Assembly (NCBI GenBank): GCA_014607495.2
Contig: CP053165.1
Span: 2,660,906 to 2,724,905 of the forward strand
From: Carposina sasakii
Taxonomy: Eukaryota; Arthropoda; Insecta; Lepidoptera; Carposinidae
Length of the DNA: 64,000 bases
Direction: 5' to 3'
This document shows positions 22,681 through 33,551 of this stretch, piece by piece (positions within the stretch are counted from its first letter, which is position 1; the number at the start of each line of letters is the position of its first letter). Below the pieces are notes generated by a model. That model searched no databases. It was not told the origin of the DNA and saw nothing but the letters and a program-made list of their open reading frames with translations. A program made the position numbers and the translations under genes.

Positions 22681-22738
22681 TATGTATATAGTATTTAGTT
22701 ACTACTTCTATTTACTGTTTTAATTAACCTTTCAGAGT

Positions 22739-25700
22739 TCAGCGGTCGAGATAGTAAACAGAGTTTCCTTTGAGAAGTAAGCTTAGATTATAATAAATAG
22801 AGCCATCAAAGAAAGAATCTCAAAGTAGTTGAAATTGTGAACTTACTTGATAATCTTCTAGCACCGCTCGTATAAGTTTGATTGTGGACGAAGTAGCTTT
22901 CCCTGTTCAACACGGTGGGATAGCAAGTCACTTTCTGCTTGGGTTTCCGCTCCAGGGATAGGACGGCCCAAACATGAGATGTTTTCGTGGAATTTATCCA
23001 GTATCGGCTGCCGAAGTCTGATTGAACCTACAATTTATTTATTTATCTAAAGAACATACAGCACAGCACATGTAAGAGATTAGATTAGATTTGGATTAAA
23101 ACATTCATGATTAACAGTTACATTTATCTAAGTATGGGATACCTTGAGTTATGAGTAGGTATGAAACAATCGTTTATTAAACCACCGCAGGAGAAATACC
23201 AGAAAAAATCGTCGTTATCAAGCCCTGTCGTTGGTCAAAAGCATCAATCACGTAACTAAGTGTAAATCTAAAATAAATATTTTAGGTAGGTATGTACTTA
23301 ATCGAAAACGAAAAATACCAAACCTTGCCTTGCGCCTTGTGCAAAAAACTAATATTAAACTATACAAATCCCATTACATAAAACATTATTAAAACTATCA
23401 ATACTTACCTTAAAATACTAGGCGATGGGCTGACCACCTGTCACTACTAACCAAACTTGTACATCTCAAATATACCCTCAAAATTAGTCAGAAGTGGCAC
23501 CATGTAGTTCTATCGGCCCTTGGTGCTCTGCCTACCCCGTAAGGGATAAAGGCGTGATTATATGTATGTATGTATGTAAAATACTTACCAATTGCCCATC
23601 AACAGTCCACTTAAGATCAGGCGTGGGCAGGCCGGAGGAGCTGCAGTTCAGAGTGATGTGTGTCGGTGTGTCATCCACTATCAGAACTGATGGACCAGTG
23701 GGGGGCACTGGAAAGATCATCATTATTGGCTACAACATTTATGTAAGGTGGTAGGTACTAGGATTCTACACATACATCTTCATTCGCTTATGGTCATTGA
23801 TATCATTGATGTGTATAAGGATGGTTTCAGAGCTATGCGGGATTTTCTATAGGTATGTCTGTGAAACGACGGCTCTGTTATTTTAGTGAGCCAAAGCTTA
23901 ACAGGTAAAAAGTGGATGTATAGATAATTGATAATAATAACCTCTTTAGGGATAGTTGGCGTGACTATAAGCATCATCATATCAGATTAGGAAGTCCACT
24001 GTTGAACATAGACCGCCTGATCCTATGTGGGGTGGTGAGTAGCCAGAGCAATAGAAAAAGGATAGACAGGTTGAGATGACTTGGGTCCCGTGAAATTTAG
24101 TTTGAAAACCCTAACATACAAAAGAAGGGGTAAGTATACAAAACGATATTAGAGAACCTATCCACAAAATTTGAGACTCAAAATCACATCTATGGTGGGC
24201 TATTTTCATCGCATTTCGCTTAGCAGATTCCCTTCTGTTATCCCTGCACATAGTCAAATTCCCAAACTTACCATAAATTTTAACCATTTCCTTCACCTCT
24301 CCCATCCTAAATTCAGGCCCCTCGGAGATTTCGCATGTGAAGTCAAAGTCCTCAATCCTATCCGAGTTTGGAACCACTACCACTATGCAATGACTCGCTA
24401 TGGAGCTGCAGGTCAGGTCAAATGTTGTATCTGGTGATATTTTTATGACATCTGCGTATAGAGCGCCAAGTTTCTGAAAAAAAGTTATAAACACATATTA
24501 TTATTATGATTATAATTATATATTAATTGTTATCCCATTATTTATTGCATAATAATTAGCTATATTGAGTTTTATTGGCGCCTGTTCTGCCAATCTTCAT
24601 TGGGTATGAGATTTAAAATCGTTGTCCTAAAATTGCTGTTTCAGTGTTCAATCAATAACGCTGAAAAGAAAGATTTCATCATGATCCCAAATTTTGTACA
24701 CTGTTTTTTTATTGTGGGATATTGCTTTTTTCGCTCCTCCTTTACACGCTGAAACTAGGTAGGTAAATTTTTGAATCAGCCTTTCATCGTTAATTACCAA
24801 AATTGTAGTAGTATATCTTAGTCTTAAACCTGAGTTCAGAAACTTCTAGTATATCCATGTCTATATATACCAGTCAATAAATAATTACCTCTGGCTTATA
24901 AATAAGGAATTGCCTGTCATTCCTGTACAATCGCACTGATTGTAGTTTCTCTTCTGCAGGTAGTTCCCAAGAACACTGCACTGCCCAGCCTCGGCCTGGT
25001 ATCCACTCTTGACTGATGTTAACATCCTTAAATGGCGTATCTAGAAAGTTAACGACCGGGAAATTAGAAACTACTTTGGAGGAAATTATGATGATGGACT
25101 ATGATTTGGATTTAGTTGTTGATTTCGATATTGCAGAATGTTAGAAAGAAGCTGAGATGATTTGATGATACTTTAGGAAAATGATTGGTCCGTTGTTTCA
25201 ATTTGTAACGATTAAAAAAATTACCCACCTAAAGATTTAACTGTGTAAGTAGAATATCGTACGATATCCACATTATTCCGTCCCTTAGCCCTGGAGTGGC
25301 AAGTGACCACCTGCCCTACACTATCCACTGATAGACTTGCCCATGAGTGGGAAGTCCTTGCAGTGTTGTCCCAATACTTGCCAGTGAAGTTTGGAGGAAC
25401 CTGGGAAGAAATGATAATATGATGAAAATTATGTGACAGCAATTTCGCCTTGTCTTACTCTCAGCAGCTTCATTTGTAAATAGCTGTATGGGCCAGGATG
25501 GATATCGATACCTACCTTAAGTATATAAAGATAAAAGGAAGAGCTGAAAAGGTATTAAAAGTTTTTATGTGACATGATATGCTATGTGTGCTAAATAGGC
25601 AGAATAACTTTTCTCGGAGGATTAGGATTTAAAGCCTCGAAGAATATCTGTGTATTCGTATTACTTCTTTAATTTTGAATTCGTATGAAAATGTAATGAT

Positions 25701-28700
25701 TGAAGTAGGTATTGGTAACTATATGGCAGATAGATTAAGAGGAATTTGCATACCAGTTGTCCACTTATCGTCCATATAAGATCTGGAGTTGGTAAGCCGC
25801 TCGCCGTGCAATTCAGTATAACTTGCGTTGATGTTCTTCCTACCAGAGATATGGAAGGTTCGGAAGGAGGCACTGGAAAAAAGTTTAATTAAATAATGAA
25901 ATTGGTCAGATAAGAAAGTCGTCGGCTATAGGAAAGGATAAGCGTGTGAATCTAAACTAAACTAAACATTATTAAATAATACTCATAAACGAATTGGGAG
26001 TGAGTGACAGGATTCTGAAACTTAATTCCGACAGAACAATTCATTCATGACTTGTTCATCGACAGAACCTTTCCACTGTGAACGTTTCGCCGACAGAACG
26101 ATTCATTCATGAGTGAATCGACGACAGAATCTTTCACCAAAGAAGGATTCGTCGACAAAGCTTATTTGGGCATGATTTGACACTGAATTAATATATTTGT
26201 ACCGCGTTTTGAAGTTACAATAAAATTTCACATTCACTCATTTTTAATTTTTATGTTTGCCCGGAATCAGTTAACCATGATTCATTGTTAAAAATGAGTG
26301 GATGTGAAATTGTAACTTCAAAATGCGGTAAAAATATATTAATTCACGAAGGATATTACTATCATTTATACAAAATACGAAATGCGAAGTTCTACTGGCG
26401 GTGTACGAAAAGTTCTTCTACTCGGTCTAGGTTTAGACGGCTAAAGAATGGAAGTCAGGCAGAAAATGATTTTAATGAAAGAAAGTAAGGATTTAGTTTT
26501 CATGCAAGTGTTACAAAAGCAAGCAAAAAGATACAGAAGAATGATTTAACGCAATTAAGTATATCATGCAATTGAAAAAAAAAAATTTAGGTATATGGAT
26601 TAGAAAAATTAACAAAACGTAGTATGTAGTACTATGCAGGCACAAACCAAAGACTTTGATTCTTAGCTCGTCAACCCTCTCCCTAAATCTTGGACCTTCT
26701 CCCGAGACCTTGCAGGCGAAGGTGGACCCCTCAAGGTCAGCAGAGAATGAGGTGATCAGCATAATGCAGTTACTTGCGATGGAGCTGCATTCTATATCGA
26801 GAGATGCACCTCCAGGGAGTGTCACTTGATATTTGTAAAATCTACCTAGCTCCTGAAAATAAAAAAGTACAAGAAAAGTATGGTATTACATACAACATTT
26901 ACATAAAGTTAACATAAAGTTGGTTTGCTGGAAGAAATCTCTTTTAGAGATAAGCACGCCTTTGTACATTTTCTTTGTCATAAACTTTATTTGTGAAAAC
27001 TTTACTGTGTACAATAAAGCATTAGAATTTAATATTTACCTATACCTATAGGTATATTAAGACATTTCGCATGCTGCTGCTGGTTCTAGTTGATTTTCTA
27101 TGAGATTGCATCTTTATATTGCATAGTTTTTCATGACCTTGCATAAAATGAATTTGCTTAGTAGACCTGTGTTGTGATTCATTTTCAATCTCAACTTACT
27201 ATCAGGGATAAAAAAAATGGAATATATTATGGAGGAAAATGGAAAGAATTTTGCTGCGAAGTCTTACCTGCGGTCTAAACGTGAAAAAATCGTTGAAATC
27301 CTTATACAAGGTGGCGGAGAACAGCCTGTCTCCAGGAGTGAAGGTCCAGGAGCAGGTGACCGCCCAGCCGGTGCTGGGAATCCAGTCCTGGCTCATGTCT
27401 ACCGAGACCTCTGATGATGTACCTTCAATTCATACGTTTTACATAAAATGGGTTATGGTAGAGAATGATATGTGTGCATGTAACAATCCAATAGTAATGA
27501 GTGCAATGGGAAATGTTTCAGATCCATTCTAAATAGTTATTATGAACTGTTAACGCTGGAGCCTCGTCCGTTATATCTATAGCAATGATATACCTTACCT
27601 TACTCGTAAAAGACAAACTCATTATATTACCTATATAATATTATATTATAGTATCAATTTTCGAGATATGATTTTTTTTCATATTTTTTTGTTAAACCTT
27701 GGCTTTATTTAACATTATTGGTCACAGAGTAATTGTTGAGATACTGATTTTTTTTTCTAGTATGTACCAAAATTATACCATTACCATTAAAAAAATGTTG
27801 AATCCTAAGTTTGTTAAAATATTTAAATTAAAGATCTCTTTTGAAACGATTTAAAAAAAAAAACTTATCCCAAAAATGTCTCCAAAATTATTTTTAAAAA
27901 CTTGCCAATTTCGTTATTATGTAAATTTGATTAAATTATACTTGAAAAAATGTTTTTGAAACACAGTAAGTCGAAAAAACTTAATTAAAAGATTGGGCCG
28001 AATAAAACTAAAAAAATGTTATTATTGATTGTTTATTATTAAATCACAAAAAGTTTTCTCGCCCTTCCTGCTCGAGATACGTCATTATTGTTTCTTCTGC
28101 TTGTCTTACTGTTTTGTTCGTGTTATGTTTCGACTACTAATTCCATTGGGGTTTAAATTGGGCCCCCCACGGCCGATCCACTTGTCTCCAAACCTTTTTA
28201 AATGGACAATCCTCGCGAAGTGACATGGAGCGCCGTCGTTTTGAAATTTTTTTACGCGTTAATAGTTACATTTTCTAAAAGACCGTCGAGATCTTGTAAT
28301 TTCTTTTTCGGTCAGGCAGTTGACACATTCCATTTAAGACGCCTGACCACAAGTTCACACTAAATTGCAAAATTGGAGGCACGTGTCATGGGATTTTTTC
28401 CAAGAATTTAAACTCAAACTAATCGTATTAAAAAAAATTTGCGTCTTCAGCTTGAGTTTCTTGACAAAACGCCACCCTATAATCTTCGCATCCTACTTAA
28501 TATTGCTTCTGATTTTGGAATTCCGGTGCGGCGTTCATGGTTCTGACACTAACTGACGCGAAAATCGACCACATCTGGGTCATGCATTTGTGATGGACGC
28601 CCGGGTCTTCTACCTTAGGCCTTCCATGTGTTGCAAAATTGTACGAGATCAGGCCAAGTGGAGGTTCACCACTGTTTTGTATGCTGTTGTACAATCTAGC

Positions 28701-31700
28701 CGCTTCGAAGCATCTAGCCGCTTCCGAAGGGTCTTGTAGACTACAAGGGCGATGTAGATGGAGCAGGAAGGGCGACATTTCGGATGGGCCCAATGTTTTT
28801 TCGATGGTTTCAAACATTTTTTCAAGTATGAAGTCGTGGAATAGCTCAATCAAATTTACATGGCAAATGCTGACGAAATGCAAGTTTTAAAAATAATTTT
28901 GGAGACATTTTTGGGATAAGTTTTTTTTTAAATCGTTTCAAAAGAGATCTTTAATTTAAACATTTTAACAACTTAGGATTCAACATTTTTTTAATGGCTT
29001 AATAGCATATCGATTGCTTTGGTTTTTGCAAGTGCTACTGTTCATATTTCAGAAAAAAAAATCAAGCTTGTAAACAATGATGTCTCTGTGACCAATAATG
29101 TTAAATAAGCCAAGGTTTAACAAAAAAATATGAAAAAAAATCATAGAAAACTACAAAAAGTCGCGGAACATACATGGGGGTAATTCGGGTACCCCTAGGG
29201 GTACTGTCCTTGGACTTCCGCTTGACACTATTTCTTGGGACATAGGCAAATTTACTGACTAGTATGTACCAAAATTATACCATTACCCAGCCATTACCAG
29301 TTTTATTATTTTTATTAGTCAAATTACCAAACGTCGTCTCTCTCGAGATACGTCATTAACTGCGTGTTACTCGACTACTCTATTTTTAAATTGATTTTTT
29401 TTAAATGGACAAGTTTTTTTATGTTGTAATTTCATTTTACACATTGCAAGGGATTTTTTTTTTAAACTCAAACTAATAAGTATAGCGACGCGAAAGTTTG
29501 TAAGTATGGATGTATGGATGGATGGATGGATGGATGGATGGATGGATGTTTGTGACTCTTTCACGTAAAAACGGCTGGTGCGATGCTAAGGAGTTAGCCA
29601 CGCAAATTTTTATCCCGGGAAAATATTTTTATCCCGGATGATTTCGAGCAGTCCACGCGGACGAAGTCGCGGGCGTCCACTAGATAATAATTCTGTTAAT
29701 TGAAGTGATTTTAAGATTAGTTAATATTTATTTTATTACTTACATGTTTTTGAAAGCTAGAGTCATTTTAGTTAGTGTTTTGTGCTTTTGAGATGTATAC
29801 CTAAAGTAAAAAAATCCTTGTTGTAGGTACCTAAACTAAAAATGTAAATGTAACACTAAATGCACTAGCAATAATATCTTTCGCAGAAACTCAAGCACTT
29901 TAATCCTTTCAGTCACCTTGCCTTCCACCAGATATTTAGACCTCTAAGTACCAATTAAAATTAATTTAATTTACATTATGTCTCTCTGGTGGAAAGGCAA
30001 TCTGAATTCCTTGCTCATAACTCTCTGTTATGCAGTAACTCCCCTAAAAACACAACCGATGCGTCACTACTCGTATTTTTAAATTATCCATTGACCAAAG
30101 GTCGCCTACCAATTATTATGCAGCCATGTTATACTGAGAACGATCTACGATGGCGCAGACCTATCTCCATATACATAGAGACAAGCTTAATTCGCTCAAT
30201 TGAAGAGTCGTGCGCTCCTTAATACTTTAATACAGCGTATATAGGGCAACACTTATATTTGTACGTTTTGTGGGAATGAGGAAGTATGGGTATAATGAGA
30301 TCATGGACTTAGTAAAGCGGCAATAAAACTTCACCGCACTGCAGCGCGAGGCAATGGTTTCTGCATACTACAATGCAGAATACAGGAAGTATTACATTAA
30401 AGCGACTTTTTGTAGAACATAACATGTATTGAAGCATTTTGTAGGAGTAGGTACCTACACTAGAGAAATGTATCTAAATTTGGAATGCTGATGGTAGACC
30501 CGAACCATAACCATGACTCTTAAAACTAGATAGCATCGCGGAATCAAGATGCTACTATAAGCAGTAAAGTTAGAGTGTTATCTCACTTCCACGATGGAAA
30601 CAATGCTGCTATCATGAAGGTCACGTTTACCATAGCGGGTACAGGTACATATGTACATGATTAGTGACAAGCTACCAGCTTATCGACTGAGAGAAAGCAT
30701 GAGTTCATTAGTCGACTCATGATGATGATGATGTCCTCCACGACGTATCCGTCGACAGCGACACCTTGTCAGTTCTTGGCGTGTACACGGATATGACTTG
30801 CGAAACCGAACTTGGTCTTAAACGTGCGGCTGCATAAGTTGCACTGTAACTGCCCGTTTACCTTACGTTTTCCACAGGACAGTTCTGAGTAGAGAACCAA
30901 CTAGGAACCGAACCCATCAGTCCGAGTTCCTTCCATCAATGCTCCATCGCCGCAGGGCTTGCACAATTCGAGTCTAGTTGCTGCCAGAACTGCTGCTCAT
31001 ACAACATGCACGGAAAGAGATACAGCTGATGTATTCTAGTGAAGCCCTGCATCAGCATAGAACAATACGGTGATAATGGTATACGTCAAGCGGTTTATTT
31101 AAGAGTAAGTATACTAGATGCTACTCTTTCCTCCATGTTTGAAATTATAATCAAACATTTACTAAGCAGTTGTTGCCAATCATACTCAATTAGATCCAAT
31201 TTATTTAACATCTCTGAAAGGGCTCTAAAGAAACTTCTTTTTATTGTCCTAATTAGTAAATCGACATTAAAAGACCAGTTAGCAGATGCTAAAGATATAT
31301 TTAGTATCCATTTGAAAGATAACGTAAAAATAAACGCATCCAGCTATACTACTATACGCCAACCCTCCTGGCACACGCAGTCATAGAACGTTACATGACA
31401 GCGCTCCTGGCGTTGGCGTCAATAATTAATTGATGAAAAAGTTTATCGAATACATCAATATGGTGAATATTGATTATTGCTTGGACGTAAGATAGAACAC
31501 GAACCTCTCGATAGTCCGTAACGCTAGCGTCAAACTGTCAAATCACATAGATTTTGTTAGCGAGTCGCTAGGGTTACGCCGCGTAAAAAGGTTCATGCTT
31601 ACCCCACTGTAGGGTATGTTTCATCAAATATATAGCCTTTGAAGTTGCTAGCGTAGAGGGGCAAGCGCGAACCACGAACCTATCGCCGCGTAAAGCGTTA

Positions 31701-32664
31701 CGCCGCGTAAAAAGGTTCGTGCTTACCCCATAGTTTTCTAGGATAGCAGTGCCGTTATATAGCGGCCTCGAAGAAGGAAATAACATTTCGTCGGTAACGT
31801 AAAGATTTTTGTTTCTGACGGGAATATTTTAGGAAACCGTAGATGCTTAGGTTTAAAATATTATGTAAGTGGATCATTTGTTTTAGCATTTTCTTTATGG
31901 AATAATCACTGTATTAATTAGTCGTTATTGATAGTAGTTCAGTCAGAGTTTACTAACGTCGTAACCGGCAATAGAAAAAACTTTACAACAATGACTACTG
32001 TCTCGTAACTTTCCCTTTGTATTTACCTACGTGTTGCATAACTCTGAGATTCTGTCTCATGATCCGTAAAAACAATTTCTTGCATTCCGAGGCTTGACAC
32101 ATGATTACGTCATTATTCAATTGTTTATATTGGCACTCACTCTACTCACATAGCTTCTACGAAATTTAAGTTTTCTTACAATCCTCTGCATATCTAGACA
32201 CGCGGCAGCGTGTCAAGCCAAGTTCAAGCTAACAGAACTGGAGAGCAGCACCGTGTGTAATAGAAGTTACCTAAGTTGTATTTAAAATGCGAGAGCAATT
32301 AATTACGTAAACGTACGGTAACGTAACTTGGTACATCTCGTAATAGGAATTACCGCCATAAAGATTTTGATGAAATTTTGTAAATGGTTAACGGCTGATC
32401 CGGAGAAGGTTATAGGTTATCCAGGTTTAATATTTTTTTAAAGCTCACACCGCAGTAAACATAATTCACTACTACTAATACTTTTAAAACGATTAAAAAA
32501 TGTGTACCTATCTAATGTTCATACATCGCACCAAAATCTGTTGTATTGTCCAAAACAAAGATAAACATCAGAGGTACCGGCATATTTAGTATCAAAACAT
32601 TGTTCTTACCTATTATAAATCCCATTAAAAATACTATTAAAGTCCATTTCATTAAAAGTCCCAT
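22739..32664 (-). CDS. Secreted Ig-domain protein with duplicated module, Beaten-path-like
   Basis: Exons on the minus strand, in order: 32664-32610 (signal peptide MGLLMKWTLIVFLMGFII), 27422-27268, 26852-26648, 25872-25754, 25400-25229, 25040-24889, 24473-24272, 23707-23589, 23027-22847, and a possible short last exon 22767-22739 with TGA. All junction phases agree (1,0,1,0,1,0,1,0,1). Exons 2-5 and 6-9 are two copies of one module. Each begins with a WAV.CSW strand, continues with LD.(E/T)CSSIAS.C and a (T/F)(A/T)C(K/E)(V/I)S.GP.FR segment, then L.C.(A/S)SGLPTPDL.WT, then SH.WA.LS and VTC. The first half-module (C.W, then CSSIA, then CEIS.GPEFR) is very like the first Ig domain of insect Beaten-path proteins, secreted ligands of Sidestep in axon guidance; the second half-module is like their second Ig domain. 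So the protein would have four Ig-like domains, about 460 residues, and no membrane segment seen. The name is an inference; any secreted Ig family is possible. The terminal exon is uncertain. Confidence 0.7.
23470..23580. repeat. Dispersed repeat (tctatcggcccttggtgc family)
   Basis: Contains ttctatcggcccttggtgct, ctgcctaccccgtaagggat and a tatgtatgtatgt end. Close copies are at 37690-37800 and, inverted, at 61080-61215. It sits directly next to the donor of exon 23707-23589 of the Ig gene. Confidence 0.65.
23985..24045 (-). mobile_element. Short LINE 3' relic
   Basis: The phrase aggaagtccactgttgaaca followed by tagaccgcctgatc resembles an inverted RTE-type tail. Intronic in the Ig gene. Confidence 0.4.
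26910..27030 (+). mobile_element. CR1/Jockey-type LINE 3' end
   Basis: Contains gctggaagaaatctctttta, then agataagcacgcctttgtac and tgtgtacaataaagcatt, the usual 3' end of a lepidopteran LINE. A related 3' end is at 45403-45510. Intronic between exons 27422-27268 and 26852-26648 of the Ig gene. Confidence 0.65.
27667..29145. mobile_element. Large palindromic element with one open internal frame
   Basis: The ends are inverted: gttaaaccttggctttattt at 27691 faces its complement ending near 29121. The arms match, with gaps, for 300-400 bases; tcgcccttcctgctc at about 28058 still faces its complement near 28760. The minus strand carries a 128-codon frame (28883-28497) with MSPFLLHLHRPCSLQ and GEPPLGLISYNF whose homologue in the left arm is decayed. 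A third, partial copy is at 29262-29480. I do not recognise the product. It is inside intron 1 of the Ig gene. Confidence 0.7.
29262..29480 (+). mobile_element. Partial copy of the 27667-29145 element
   Basis: Repeats agtatgtaccaaaattatac, cgagatacgtcatta, cgactact, aaatggacaa and aaactcaaactaat in the order found at 27764-28420, with intervening deletions. Confidence 0.6.
29481..29683 (+). repeat. Dispersed repeat (ctagtggacgcccgcg family) with ATGG microsatellite
   Basis: Starts with gcgaaagtttgtaagtatgg, holds about eight tandem atgg units, then cacgtaaaaacggctgg, tttttatcccgggaaaatat and gtcgcgggcgtccactag. A short version of the family with both ends present. Confidence 0.8.
29684..30639. 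other. Intron 1 of the Ig gene, nothing recognised
   Basis: No exon, RNA gene or repeat shared with the rest of the window can be supported here. Confidence 0.4.
30640..31075 (-). mobile_element. LINE 3' fragment with C2H2-type zinc knuckle, plus gcggggcc-type repeat
   Basis: The minus strand reads GQLQCNLCSRTFKTKFGFA then SHIRVHAKN and a stop (about 30860-30775), a CxxC...HxxxH zinc finger at the end of an ORF, and runs on to a gatgatgatg-type tail (30718-30733 on the plus strand). Such a C-terminal finger is typical of some insect LINE ORF2 proteins. Flanks match the dispersed family at 12985-13130 (tgtattctagtgaagccctg). Confidence 0.5.
31500..31850. repeat. Cluster of dispersed repeats
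   Basis: 31500-31605 and 31670-31735 repeat the cgcgtaaaaaggttc(a/g)tgcttacccc phrase of 7945-8033; 31735-31850 repeats the gcagtgccgttatatagcgg family of 9120-9300. Confidence 0.55.
31851..32609. other. First part of Ig gene intron 1, nothing recognised
   Basis: Non-coding on inspection. It is next to the signal-peptide exon and could hold regulatory sites, but none can be named. Confidence 0.35.
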
Positions 32665-33551
32665 GTTTCATACACAATAAAGTCACACACCTCACACAAA
32701 CACAATGTTTACTACTCCACCCAGAACGTGACCATAAACTACAATAGCATAAACCGAACTGTCCCATGTTACTGATGAATCCTGCGCAAGACAATACAAA
32801 AGCTACAACTGACAAATGTCAAACTTTATACAATCTTATAGCCGTGACGTAGACAGTAGCGCCGCTCCGGTTATGCCGATAAAAATTATAAACAACTTTA
32901 TTGATACAGTGGAAGTATAAGCACAATGTTTAATGTTCCTCTATTTTGTAACAAATGGCGTAGACTGTGGCGCTCTTCCTTTATAATTGGTGATCATTAA
33001 TGAGCTGACATTTTTATTATACGGGTGCATTCTTATGTCATTTGTTTTCGTAGTTTAGCTCAAGTTGTATCTGACATTTTTGTTTGTAGAGTTTATTAAA
33101 ATATACTGATTTTTTAATATCAATAATATCAAATATAAACGTGCTAGTTTTATTGGCGGTTTACTCACACTCAAAAGTCAAATTCTTCCTCAAATCTAGA
33201 AACTAGTAATAGCAAATATCAACTTAGGTCACTTCTGCTCACTCTAAGAATAAATATATTATTTTAAAACGATTAAATTAATCATTATTTAAAACGTTTT
33301 AATAAATAATTTTATTATAATAAAATACCTATATATATTTTTTTTAAATGATTAAAAACGAACAGTTCAAAAGTCTGATAAAATCCAACTTTTATAAAAA
33401 TAAGTATTTACTATACAGTTCTATTTGAGTCATATTATTTTTTATGATAATAAAACTATTTTTTATAAATCACAATTATTTTTTCACAGTAGAATAACAA
33501 ATAGATGTACCTAATATTAACCTTGCTTAAAATCCTAGGTTTGAACATTAT
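32665..33551. other. Intergenic: Ig gene 5' flank and gene A 3' flank
   Basis: Contains the 5' UTR/promoter of the Ig gene (minus strand) and the 3' flank of paralogue A. AT-rich; no TATA box or other element that I would call with confidence. Confidence 0.4.

Noticed and set aside
22733..22779. Short plus-strand exon (SSAVEIVNRVSFEK) with good splice signals
   Set aside because: No neighbouring plus-strand exon supports it, and the same DNA offers the in-phase last exon of the minus-strand Ig gene.
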